Positions 37,425 to 48,393 of a stretch of DNA of 64,000 nt are shown piece by piece. The position numbers and the translations under genes were made by a program. Position 1 is the stretch's first letter, and each line of letters starts with the position of its first letter. Under the pieces are notes generated by a model, which was given only the letters and a program-made list of their open reading frames with translations, was not told the DNA's origin and did no database searches. The stretch covers positions 310,001 to 374,000 of the forward strand of contig VIIQ02000026.1 of NCBI GenBank assembly GCA_007449985.2. Direction: 5' to 3'. This stretch comes from Desmodesmus armatus (taxonomy: Eukaryota > Chlorophyta > Chlorophyceae > Sphaeropleales > Scenedesmaceae).

Positions 37425-40400
37425 CTAGTATGGGTGTGACCTGTACTGCCCCCCGCTGGCGCCGCCGCTGCCCCGGCCATAACCATAGCCTGCTGCTGCT
37501 GCGTACGCCCCTGCCGTGGTTGCTGCTGCTGAATACCCGCCTGCCACCACCCGGCGGACTGGGCCACCGGCACCAGCCGCGCTTGCTGCTGGCACGACCA
37601 TGTAGCCAACCTGCCCACTGGGCAGCTGGACAGGCACCATCATAGTGGCACCACCCCCAGTGGCCGCCACAGTCGCTGCTGGCGCTGCCGGTGCTGCTGG
37701 TGCCGCATAGCCGCCGCCATAGCCACCACCACCGTAGCCATCGTCCTCCTCGTACCCGTACCCATCGTCCCCGTAGTCATTGTAGCCTCCACGCGAGCCG
37801 TAGCCGCCCCCATAGCCGCCGCTGCCACGCCCATAGCCGCCACCACCACCGTAGCCGCCGCCGCCGCCACGGCCGCCATAGCCTCCGCCCCGGCCACCAC
37901 GCCCGCCGTAACCGCCGCCGCCATACCCGCCCCCACCCCCGTACCCGCCCCCGCCTGCATAGGCGCCGCGGCCGCCGCCCCTGCCGTAGCCGCCTTCAGC
38001 TCCAGCTGAGGGTGGGTGCTGTGGCCGTGCAAGCGCGACCTGCAGCAGCACCAGGCCAGAGACAGCAGCATTGCTTGGTGAGTACCCCTCACAGGCAGCA
38101 GTTTTATTATGCACACCTCCGCTGACTGCATCCTGCAGTCAACATGATAAGCTCACAAAAAAGTGCCTGGGGGCCAAGCAGCTTGAGCCTAAAACTTAAT
38201 CTGGACACGCCGTGAAGGTTCGCACCAGTCTAGGGTGGTGGGCCGTACCTGCAGCTCCTTGCCGTCCAGCTTGACCTTGTTGACAGCTGACTTGTTGACC
38301 GCGTCCAGCGCACCAGAGCGCTCCTTGAAGTGCACAAAGCCATACTCACGGTACCTGCAGGTGCCACAGCAGGAACGAATTGGGTGAGTCTGTGCACACC
38401 TATCGCCCCAACACAAATGCTGCTCACGTGCTGCAACAGCACACACGCTGCAAAGGTGGTCAGGTGGCAACTTGGTCAACATGACCAATCGCAGCTGCTG
38501 TGCTGCTGCTATCTTTTGTGAGCACAAAAAGAGAAACAGAGGACTCCACTGCTTCCTCACTTGGTGGGGTCGTCCTTGCTGTATGGCAGCATAATCTTCT
38601 CGATCTCCCCAAACGCCTTGAACACATCCTGCAGCTTCTGCTCGTTGACGGTGTCAGGCAGGCCGCCAACAAAGATGGAGCGCACCTGCACACCCAGCCA
38701 CAACGTGCTTCTGTCAGCCGCCAGCTAACAACAAGCTTGCAATATATTATTGTGCTGTCTGACGGCATTTCAGTACTCAGGTGTGACATGAATCTGATAC
38801 ACCTGCCATAACTGGCCGGGGACGTGAGCGCCTGGCACCTACGGTCAGAGCTATAAGTCAATGCTATTTCGATGTGCAACGAGCAGGCCGCCTCTCGTTG
38901 AAAACCACTGATGATGCCTCTCCTGCCTCCATGGTTACCTGACTGGTGTCCTCATTCTTCTTGGGCTCAGCCCAGGTTGCGTTGACGGGGCGGCCACCAA
39001 TCCTGCAGCACAGAGGCAACATGCACCACTCAGCACTGCAGCACTCCAGAAGCTGTGTGAGAACGCTGAAGCCCCACCAAGCCTGCAGCAGATGCAGACG
39101 TCAATGCCAGCAATCATGCAGCTCACAAGCAGCCTTGCAGCCACTCCCCCAGCTGTGCTGGTGGGCAGATGTTGCCCCTGCATGCAAGCACCATGCACGC
39201 TAAGGCTGCTGTTGCAGCTCAAGTGGCAACATGGTTCAGGATGCCTCACGTGTTGTCTGAGGTCTCCATGAAGCGCTTGCGTGCCTCGTCAGCACAGGCG
39301 TAGTTGTAGAAGGAGATGAATGCAAAGCCGCGGTTGAGTGTTGGGTTGTCCTTGTCCATCATCAGCTCCACCAGCTCCACACCTGCAGGACAGCAGGAGA
39401 GAATGGCAAGGAAACCCCCGTGAACCATTATGCCACCACAGCACGAAGGAGCATGATAATAGTGATCACGACTGTGTTGCTGCGATGCAGGACATCAGCT
39501 AGTTGCCGGGCCTCCGGTGTGGGCGGGCTTCAAGCTCACCGCCCAGCTTGCTGCAACAAGGCAGCGCTACAGCTCAACTCACATGGCCAGCATGCTGCAT
39601 GCACATGCTTGCATTCCCAGCCCACCTTTGCAAAGTCTCTTCAGCTCGTCCTCCAGCTGCTTCTGTGTGTAGCTGCGCGGCAGGTTGCCAAAGTACAGCT
39701 TGTTCTTGCTCTGCGACTCGTTCAGGCGCACCTGCAGGTCAGCACACGAGACTGCGGGGTTCAGACAGTCGGTCTCCTGCAGGCAGTAGGTGATGCAACG
39801 CGTGCAGTCTTTGCAGCGCACATGACATGAACACAATCACGATGTTGCCTTGAGCACTCAGCTGACAGCTGCCTGGTTGGTACCGGCTGCAGCAGGAAAG
39901 CCAGCAATGCGGCGACGTAAACAAGCAGTGCTGACACGCGACTTGCACAACTGATCAGCCACCAATTCAGCCATCGCTAGGGGCCAGCCGCAACCACAAG
40001 CAGCAAGTTGCACCTACATTCACCTTGCGCCCCGCAAAGCCGTCAAGCTCCCGGCCAGCCAGCTCTGTCACGGCCCGCTCCGCCGCATCACGTGCTGTGT
40101 AGACGATGAAGCCGTACCTGTGCCAAGGCACCAACAGCAGTAGCTGAAATCAGGAGACTGTCAACATATATGTGATGTCATCAGCCCATCCAGCAGGCAA
40201 GCACAAGATGCTGTTCAACATGATTTAGGATTGTTACTAACACTGTAACGCATGCCGCTGAACTCACCCTTTGTTCCGGCCATCTGGTAGCCGCGGCAGC
40301 CGCAGCTGGAAGACCTGTGGAGTCACAAATATGCAGGATTGCAATATGCATCAGCAAATGGCCAAGAGCTATGCCAGAGTTGGTGTGCACACATGTAAGA

Positions 40401-41462
40401 GCCAGCTTGCTGTGCAGGACAGCGGTTGGCAGGCCATGCTGCCACACGCAATGCTCAGACGCTGTTATCAAATAGCTTGCTGGTGAACGCCAGTCCTGCC
40501 AGGCACTGAGACATGTTGGCTACTCACCTCGCCCACTTCAGTTGCTAGGGCCCTGACTTGAGGCTCAGTGGCATCCATGGGCAGGTTGGCAATGTACACC
40601 TGACCCACACGAGCAGATACACCAGGAACCAGTCAGCACAGTCTCTCAAGTCACACAGAGCACTCCATGCATGAGTAGGAAGTGCAGCATCAGTCATGCG
40701 GACAGTCTTGGCCTGTCGCCCAGTTGGTCCATTCCGCCCAGTTGGTCCATTCAACTCTGGACATGTCTGACTTGGAGCTGGTGCGGAGCGCCAGCCTGCA
40801 GTTGATGCCGACACAGTACACGAAACGGTGGCACACAACTGTCACAGCCTTGCTTGTCCTGGTCCCTGTTCAACACACCTCGGTGCCATGTGGCGGCTGG
40901 CTGAGCGGGTCTGTGGGGTCCAGCGCAGCACCACCACCGCTGCCTGTCGCAGCTGGCTTGACCTGCAGGTGGCACATGCAATCATTGAGTGGGCCATAGA
41001 TCTGTTGGAACACTGGAAGTCCAGACGTTTGGAGAGACAGCCATAACAGGGAAATTATCACAAGCGCATAGATGAGAGATGCAGCCAGTCAAGGCTGTGC
41101 TGGCCGGAGTCAGTCATGGCTGTGCTGGGGTTTAAAACTGTGCTGGCCAGCCTGTGCTGACCTCCTCCGCTGCTTGCTCTGCATCGGCCTGTGCTGCCTC
41201 GCCGCCGTCTGCGCCATCCATAGCCTCTTCGGCTTGCACTGCCCCAGCTGCTGCCTCTGCTGCCTGCTGAAGTGCTGCTGCATCCTCGTCCACTTGTGCA
41301 TCTGCCTGCTCAGCACCAGCATCTCCGTCGTTGTAGTCAAGCATCTGCAATCAAAAAAGTGGGTATCAGTGGCTGCAGGGCAACAGGAGCCAGGTTGTTT
41401 GGGAAGCCAGTGCTGGTTGCTGCAGTACCCACCTCTGCTTCTGCATGGTCTGGCTCTGCCAT
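37425..41462 (-). CDS. hnRNP Q/R-like RNA-binding protein, three RRMs and a Gly/Tyr/Arg-rich tail
   Basis: CDS complement(37425..38039, 38249..38354, 38561..38685, 38939..39002, 39250..39382, 39626..39731, 40024..40117, 40268..40314, 40528..40599, 40879..40962, 41162..41344, 41433..41462), 552 residues, phases consistent. After an acidic Ala/Glu/Asp-rich N-terminus (~70 residues) come three RRMs. RNP2/RNP1 pairs are VYIANL/GYGFIVY, LYFGNL/RGFAFISF and IFVGGL/YGFVHF, with the hnRNP Q/R order and linker (GGRPVNATWAEPK after RRM2). The last exon encodes a long GGYGG/GRGG tail ending YRSHPY, an RGG-type low-complexity region that often drives RNA binding and phase separation. Relatives (SYNCRIP/hnRNP R in animals, LIF2 in plants) act in mRNA splicing, stability and chromatin regulation. 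The donor after 41162 reads GTCAGC, so exon 2's end is slightly uncertain. Confidence 0.92.
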
Positions 41463-42745
41463 ACTGGTAGTGGTGACGAAGACAGACAGCTACGATATCG
41501 GGGATGATTCACGTCTTGAAGTCAGTATGTTTGAGCAGTGACACAAGAAGAGGAGCGTCATGGGAGGGTGAAGAGGGTGGAACAGCTAGAGCAGCAGATC
41601 TGTCTGGTGGGTGGTGAACGAGGCAGTGCTCAGGGATGGGACAAGTGCTGAAAGACACAGCAGAGTCCGTGTTCAGGGAAGACATGACGCACGAGTTCTT
41701 GCGCATTCACCTCAAGAAAAAGCTTCGCAGAAGACAGAAACAGCTCAGACGTGGGCGTTTGGTCTTTGCTCTACACTGCTTTGCGCTGCCAAAACACTGT
41801 ATCTGCGAAGGTACGGTTTTCCCTGACTGGTTCGCAGGTTGGGGTTTTGAGGTGGGGGTTCACTGATCACTGGGGTACAGCTGGGTGATGGCCATCTGGG
41901 TAGGTGATGCCCTTTGCCTGCGATGAACATGTGTACAGTTACAAGATCACGTCAAAAGGAGTTGCCAGGGTCACTGAAACTCTCAGCAAGATCACCACTT
42001 CAAGCAGAAGGTGCTGGCAGAGGCTCTCACAGGGCCCTTGTTGAACACTACGTAGTCCTGTACAGCACCAAGCGGCGACTTGCCAAAAGCATATTAAGTC
42101 AGTCAAGCACGTGGTCAGCCTCAACTCTGCATGCATGCAGCACAGGTGGCAGAGACAGGCAGCAGCAGCAGGCACAGCCAGTCATCAAGCAGACGTGCAC
42201 CCAGCAGCCGTGCCCAGCAGGTGGCCCAGGCACTGCCCATGTACCAAGTCCTGCACCTAAGTTGTTTGGCAACTGCAGCTGGATTGCAGCTGTGCAGATG
42301 CTGCAGTTTTCGGTGATATGTGTCCTGGCTCCAAGTGCTTGCGACTCAAAATCATTGCGCAGTGCCTCCAAACCTCAGCAACAACATGCGCACTGCCCAC
42401 AACACACTCACCCTGAACAGGCAGCACAGCCAAAGCAGCCGCTTCTTGTCCAGCCATCTCACTGGGGTCGATGCTGTCGACCTGGGACCCTGATCAATGC
42501 CGCTGAAGCTGGTCAGCTCATGCCTAAGGCGCTTGGGCCCCCCACTTCGCCTGTGCTAGCCGCGCCCATGCGGCTGCTGCATGTTGGGTCCCTTTGGGCC
42601 AGCCACTCCTTCTCCTGTCGCTGCTGCTGCTGCATCAATGTTGGTTCCTGCGGGCCAGCCATTCCTGCTGCTGCTGCTGCTGCCGCTGCTGCATCATTGG
42701 TCCCTGCATGCCAGCCGACCCCCACTCCTGCTGCTGCTCATGCTC
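41463..42745. other. Intergenic region with Gln/Ala-type triplet repeats
   Basis: This holds the hnRNP promoter side and the 3' side of the TrmY-like gene. A 328-codon plus-strand frame at 41914-42900 runs into the antisense of the TrmY-like CDS and has no recognisable domain. CTG-rich tracts near 42615-42740 create Gln/Ala runs on paper only. Confidence 0.45.
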
Positions 42746-43838
42746 TCACTCCTGCTCTTGTTCCGCCACCAGCCCCCCTGGTGGATTGCAGACATCGCAG
42801 GGCCGTATCTTGTCCAGCCACGGGTCACTCGGGTCATACCTTGGCTTCTGCGTGTCTGACGCACCCACTGCTAGGTCCAGATAATGATGGACCAGGGTGA
42901 TGCACTGAGAGGCCAGCAGCTGCATGGGGCCCAGGCTGGCGTGCAGCAGCTGCACCCCTGCACTGACTGCTGCTGCTGCAACATCGGCCTGCTGCTCGGG
43001 GGTCAGCCCTGCATCATCACCCAGCACTGTAATGACGCTGCTGGGGGGCCCTGCTGATGATGCATCTGCTGCTGTGAGGGAGTCCAGCACAGACGAGAGA
43101 GGCAGGGCACCCTCCTGCAGGATTATGATCACAGGGTGGCTGCCGCTCAGAGGCGGAGTGAGGAGGTGGGCCAGGGCGGCTGCTGTGCCGCCAGGGTGCA
43201 GCCGCGTGCCTTGGCAGCAGTTGCGCTTGCCGTCATAGCTGTTGAGCAGGCCCTGGGCAGCTAGCTCCTGCAGGTCACCTGGGTGCCCAGGGGCTGGAGG
43301 CAAGCAACGCTGCACAGCAAGCAGGACCACCGTAGGTGAGGTGGGGTTCCTCACAAGGGTGAAGTGTTGATAGAGACCCTGGTTCTGGCCGAAAGCATAT
43401 TGTTGATTGGCACGAGCCCAGTCTTTGGTTGGCTGGTGGTGTGCTAGCACACACTTGAAACGTGCTTGCTGCTTGACAAACTGGCATGCAGTTCTCATGC
43501 AGCACGGGAAGAGATAGCAGTGCATGCTCAACAAGATCCTCACCCACCTGCACGATGCCAGCAACAGTCCGCTCAGTTGGATGCAGGGCCCGCATATGCT
43601 GCCCACAGCACAGCAGCGTCAACGGCTCTACACCACCTGGTGTCCCCAGCAGCACACAAGCTATGCAGGTGTCATTCCTGGTATTGCTGCTGACCATCAA
43701 ACCGTTCACAATGCACCTGCACATCACATCTGCACGGCATCTGCCGTCAAAGGACTTTGAAGCCCGGGAGGGAACAGTAGAGAAAGGGATCAAGAAATGC
43801 CGCCGGAACCGTGGCTCGACCATGTGTCGATTGAACAC
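42746..43838 (-). CDS. TrmY-family (DUF358) SPOUT RNA methyltransferase-like protein
   Basis: Two exons, complement(42746..43480, 43548..43838), about 341 residues. The acceptor at 43480 is one of two in-frame choices. The N-terminal half resembles TrmY: FRRHFLIPFSTVPSRASKSF, then CRCIVNGLMVSSNTRNDTC, VLLGTPGGVEPLTL and LHPTERTVAGIVQ. The C-terminal half carries the SPOUT knot region: SVITVLGDDAGLTPEQQ and LLHASLGPMQLLASQCITLVHHYLD. Archaeal TrmY uses S-adenosylmethionine to make N1-methylpseudouridine at tRNA position 54. Here an Ala/Gly/Pro-rich insertion enlarges the middle, and the tail has a CDVC pair. The function in this alga is inferred. An ATG at 43823 is an alternative start. Confidence 0.75.
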
Positions 43839-45492
43839 TCGGAAGCTGCGAACGATGATATGATATGATTTGATGTGATGCCGCCAGCGAAGCTCGTGTT
43901 GTAGGGTGGAGGATTGCTACTGCCGCAACATAACATGCCAGCCTGGCAGGGTAACAGGGGTGCGGTTTGTACAATCAAGCCACAACACTAGCAGGAACAT
44001 TGATCAAACCAGTTCAGAAACTGTGACAGCGGCTACACCCCGTTGTTCAACCCCTCTTGCCCCCTCAATTTTTCCTGCAGCTGAAGTACCTGAATGCATC
44101 TGCACTGCAGGTACATGCTTCTTTACATGCAGTGCAGGCGCAGCTGCTCCTGCAGGAGATCACGTGGCAAGGGCAGAACTGCAGGCATATGATGAACATA
44201 TGGAGTGCCTGTCACAATATCAGTCTGACTGCCATTATGAACATGTGTGGAATGAATGCAAGTCAACTTGACAGTGTCAGCACATCACCACACTGGTGTA
44301 TTATCTTGCTGGTACCTTGCTGTCTGTATTCCTGTCTGTTGCAACCAAGACACGAGTGCAGGAGCCTGTTGGAGCATTTGATGATGTGCTCATCGGCTGC
44401 TGGCATGCTGTTTGCTGCAACATTTTGGTAACTGCTGAATGTGAGACAGTGCCCGGAACCGGGGAGGTAGCAAGATTTCCTGTGGAGACACTGGGAACAC
44501 ACAAAGATGGGAACACAGAACACAATGTAACTAGCACTGGTCCCCCACCGCCACCCCAGGCAACGAAAGCCTAACAAAGCAACCTCACAGTACAATAGAA
44601 GGCGTCCAGACCAAAGCTGTGAGTCCAGCAGCCCTGCTGCTGAATGTGTACCCCACGACCCATACGCCACATGCAGCAATTTGCAACAGAGTGAAGACGC
44701 AGTCTGCATAACGTTTATGCTCCTGTACAAGGTACTGGTTGTTGACAAGTGCAGGAAGACTTTCCAAAATGGCCCCTGTCATATGTGCAACCTTGCCACC
44801 CACCCTGCTCGTCTCCTTGGTGCAACAATCTTGCCGTCCTCGCTACATATGCGTACTGAATGACTGGGTTACACGACTGCTGTTGATAGCATAAACCACC
44901 CACACAGCATGCCATTCTTCACAAGCTGACAAGCTTGCAGCACATCAGAACTTCCTGAACACTCTCCCTCTTGAATCACTGTGAGTGCCTCACTCACGTA
45001 ACCACCCCACACTAACACCCTGGGGCCATGCAGTCAGAACTGGAGTCAACTCTCGGGCCAGATTGTCAAGCTGTAGCAGTCTCTCAAGAAGAGCGACTGC
45101 CAAAAAGGCCGACAGCAGCACCACGACGCCACAGTAGCTGCTGCTGCTGCTGCGTCGGGCATTGCTGTGCATAAAAAACGCGTCAAGTCTTGGCAGCAGT
45201 TTTTCAGCTGCTTGGTCACAAGAACATACCGCACGGCGGGCACAGATGACCGCAACATGTTTGTGATGGTACACACTCAAGGCTCAACTGCCGCGCTATC
45301 ACCACAGAGCACTGGTGCAGGGTGAAAGCCAGGGCACCCGTAGCAACATCAATCGACACTCTCGCATGGGTAGCAAACCCGACTTTCGCCTCAGCACAGC
45401 AACAGGCTTCTGCAAAGCATTGCGCCAGCAATCAAGCACAGAGCCTGACAAGAACACTCTCAAAAGCACCCTCGACACAGCTGCTGCTGCGC
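43839..45492. other. Intergenic region, no gene recognised
   Basis: Promoter side of the TrmY-like gene and 3' side of CCP-A. A minus-strand TGTAA (TTACA at 44869-44873) lies about 620 nt past the CCP-A stop and could be its poly(A) signal. No supported coding exon. Confidence 0.4.
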
Positions 45493-47190
45493 CTAGAGTG
45501 TTGCCTGCTGCTGCTGGCCGCTGACTTGAGCGACAAATGCGTCCACGGTCTCCTCTGAGTCTGCGATGAGCTGGCGTGTGCCCTCCACTGCCAGGAAGAT
45601 GGCTGCGTTCACGGGGATTGCACGCCACAGGGCTGCAGTCACGCCGCGCCACAGGCCGCCGTAGCCCTCAATCTGCACGCTGCGCTGGATGCAGTCGATG
45701 GTGCCCTTGAACTGGGGCTTGCTGAGGCTGTCGGCCTGGATCTTGGACTTGATGGTGTCGATGGGGAACATGGAGCCCCACAGACCAAAGCCGGCCATCA
45801 CACCAGCAGCCATCACCTGGGGGCGGGAAAGGCAGGGACAGGAGCAGGCAAAGGTCAGCATACTGATTTGTGACACATCCGAGTCACAGACCAGAGCAAA
45901 ACGGTCTGCGCAACGATGTACTTGAAAACAGACAGGTACCACCGCTGTACATGCCCTGCTGGCACCTAGGTCAAAGAATATCGCCCTGCTGCCACCCAGG
46001 TTGCCAGCCTAACCTAGCAGCATGTTCCTAGCTGTATCTCTCTATCAGCCAGTGCCCGCTACACCCACCTGCATGTAGTCCAGGTCTGCCTTTGTCTTGC
46101 CTGGTCCTGCCAGGTAGTGGATGGTGGCCTCGTAGCCAAAGAAGAACCAGGCATAACCCTGCATGTCACGCAGCAGAGTGGAGACGTAGCCGGAGTACAG
46201 GCCGCGCAGGCCGTGGTTCCTGAAGATCTTCTTGGCGCAGTCCCAGTTGCCCTTGTAGTTCTCCTCGGGGTTGAGGCCGCCTGCTGCTGCTCCCTTGATC
46301 TGGGCCAGGATGTTGTTCTTGCGCACCATCTGCATCTTTGTCCTGATCAGCTCAGTGGGTGACGACACCACGGATCCGGCGGCACCGGCAGCGGCACCAG
46401 CGCCCAGGATCTTCCAGGGTGTAAAGGTGCCGGGGGCGTCACCTGCCTCCAGGTACGCGCGGGTCTTGTGGAAGGTGGGGAAGTGGATGCCCAGCAGCAA
46501 CATGTTGCCCAGGAGGGGGGCCACGGTACCCTTGTACAGGGACAGGGCACCCTCAGCCTTGGCCTGCGGGGGTGGGGCAGGTGGGGGGTGGGGCGGGTGG
46601 CGTGGGGAGCGGCAGGCTTGTTTAGGGGACGGCGAATATATCGGGTGGCAAGCCGCCACATGCACGTACAAGGGCGTGGTGATGGGTGGCTGAGGTGCGT
46701 GGGCGCTGCCTCTTTCAGGCCATCTTGGGCCAGCATTTGTGGTGGGTGTAGGGGTGGTGAGATCATCATGCATGATCATTATATGATGACTGACAACCAC
46801 TACAACCACCTCACAGACAAGTGAGATGGCTGCAGGAAGTGCCCGCAAAACACAAGACGAGGATACGCAGTCCATCTTACTCCAGGTCCTTGTTCTACTA
46901 GTGCACTAAATACCTAAAGGGTTACCAAAAACAGCGCTCACCATCTTGCGCACGACGTCAAGGCCGCTGGTGTATACCATCTCTGGGGGCATGCCTGCTG
47001 CACCGATGGTGCCCTTGCCCAGCACCTGCAGGCGGGTCTTGATGGTGTCGAAGGGCTGGCCCACCATGATGCGCGCAACACCGCCAGACACACCCGGCAG
47101 GATGTCCAGGATGCGCTTGTGCACGGGAGGGGTGTGCTCCACCTCCATCAGGGTCTCGTTCATGATCTGGCCACCAGCTGTGCAAGACAT
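45493..47190 (-). CDS. CCP1/CCP2-like mitochondrial carrier family protein, copy A
   Basis: CDS complement(45493..45816, 46069..46563, 46942..47190), 355 residues, ending in TAG. Three repeated carrier modules, each with a PX[DE]xx[KR] signature: VGQPFDTIKTRLQ, SSPTELIRTKMQM and MFPIDTIKSKIQA. It resembles the Chlamydomonas low-CO2-inducible carriers CCP1 and CCP2 (LIP-36) in length (about 358 residues there) and in blocks such as GGVARIMVGQPFDTIKTRLQVLGK, GNMLLLGIHFPTF, RDMQGYAWFFFGYEA and VMAAGVMAGFGLWGSMFP. Those were first placed in the chloroplast envelope; later localisation work favoured mitochondria. The substrate is unknown. MSCTAGGQ is the only Met in the frame upstream of the carrier fold, which fixes the start. 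The protein is identical to copy B at 48394-50054. Confidence 0.92.
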
Positions 47191-48393
47191 GGCTGCTGCT
47201 GTTTGAGAGCTGCTGACTGGTGTCGAGGAACGCTGCTTACGGCTGCGAGCCTGCACAGGAGACACAAGCAGCAGCAAAACACACAGCCAGCCTGATGAGT
47301 AAAGGTGCTGATGAGGCAAAGGGTCATCAGGTACGGCGTACAGGCACCAGCTGAGGCAACCGATGGGCTTCTGTGCAGCAGCAAACTGCTGTTGCAGCCG
47401 CAATGCATTGCCTGACCCTCTGCTCTGCTCTGGTGCTGACTTCGCGGTGCCAACCACTACAACAGCAAGTCGGAGGCAGGCTTGCTGCGCATTCAACAAT
47501 TGAAGGTGCCCGCAATCAACCTGTAGCTCACCTGAGGGCCTGTGTTGCAGGAGCTGCTTCAGGAGAGAGTGCAGACTCTGAGAGTGCGTTGACAGGTTGG
47601 CGTTGAGAAAGGATTGCACAAGCTCGCAGCAGCAGACGTATCAGACTTCGGATTGGTGCTGGCTCGCTATATGTAACCTGCGCACAGTTTGGCCTTTCTA
47701 CCACGCCGTCCGCTCGACTTCCTTCTACAGCCATGTTCATGCCGGGCCCATGCAACTCTCTCTGACGCTGTTTGAAGGCTCGGAACGGTCAATGTCAATT
47801 TCATTGTGCTAGAAATGCTTATGTGAGCACCTATTGACAGCAAAGAACCATGCTTCAAAATAGTAGAGGTGTAGAAGGAAGTCGAGCGGACGGCGTGGTA
47901 GAAAGGCCAAACTGTGCGCAGGTTACATATAGCGAGCCAGCACCAATCCCAAGTCTGATACGTCTGCTGTTGTGAGCTTGTGCAAGCCATACTTCAAGCC
48001 AACCTGTCAACGCACTCTGCACTCTCCCTCCTGAAGCAGCTCCTTCCACGCAGGCCCTCAGGTGAGCTAGAGGTTGATTGCGTGCATCTTCAATTGTTGA
48101 AAGCGCAGCAAGCCTGCCTCCGACTGGCTGTTGTAGTGGTTGGCACCGCGAAGTCAGCTCCTGAACAGAACAAGGGGTCAGGCCATGCATTGCTGCAGCA
48201 ACAGCAGTTTGCTGCTGCATCTGAATCGATCTGCTGCCTCAGCTGGTGCCTGTACGCCGTACCTGATGACCCTTTGCCTCATCAGCACCTTCGCTCATCA
48301 GCCTGGCGTGTGTTTCTCTGCTGCTTGTGTCTCCTGTGCAGCAGTCAGCAGCCCTTCCCCTCACCAGTCAGCAGCTCTCAAACAGCAGCAGCC
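47191..48393. promoter_or_regulatory. Bidirectional upstream region of the CCP pair with unique 140-bp spacer (47730-47869)
   Basis: Both ATGs face outward. About 430 nt (A) and 414 nt (B) before each ATG stay open in frame yet contain no other Met, and are probably 5' UTR with a possible intron (CCTCAG/GTGAGCT near 47531 and 48061). Promoter elements must lie in the mirrored arms or the spacer. I do not recognise a specific low-CO2 element. Confidence 0.6.

Noticed and set aside
41914..42900. 328-codon plus-strand open frame
   Set aside because: It overlaps the antisense of the TrmY-like CDS, has no recognisable domain, and its C-terminal half comes from CTG-rich repeats.
47191..47619. In-frame extension upstream of CCP-A (and of CCP-B at 47980-48393) as a longer N-terminus
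   Set aside because: Both stretches are open, but neither contains an ATG before MSCTAGGQ, and the length differs by 15 nt between copies. Better explained as 5' UTR.
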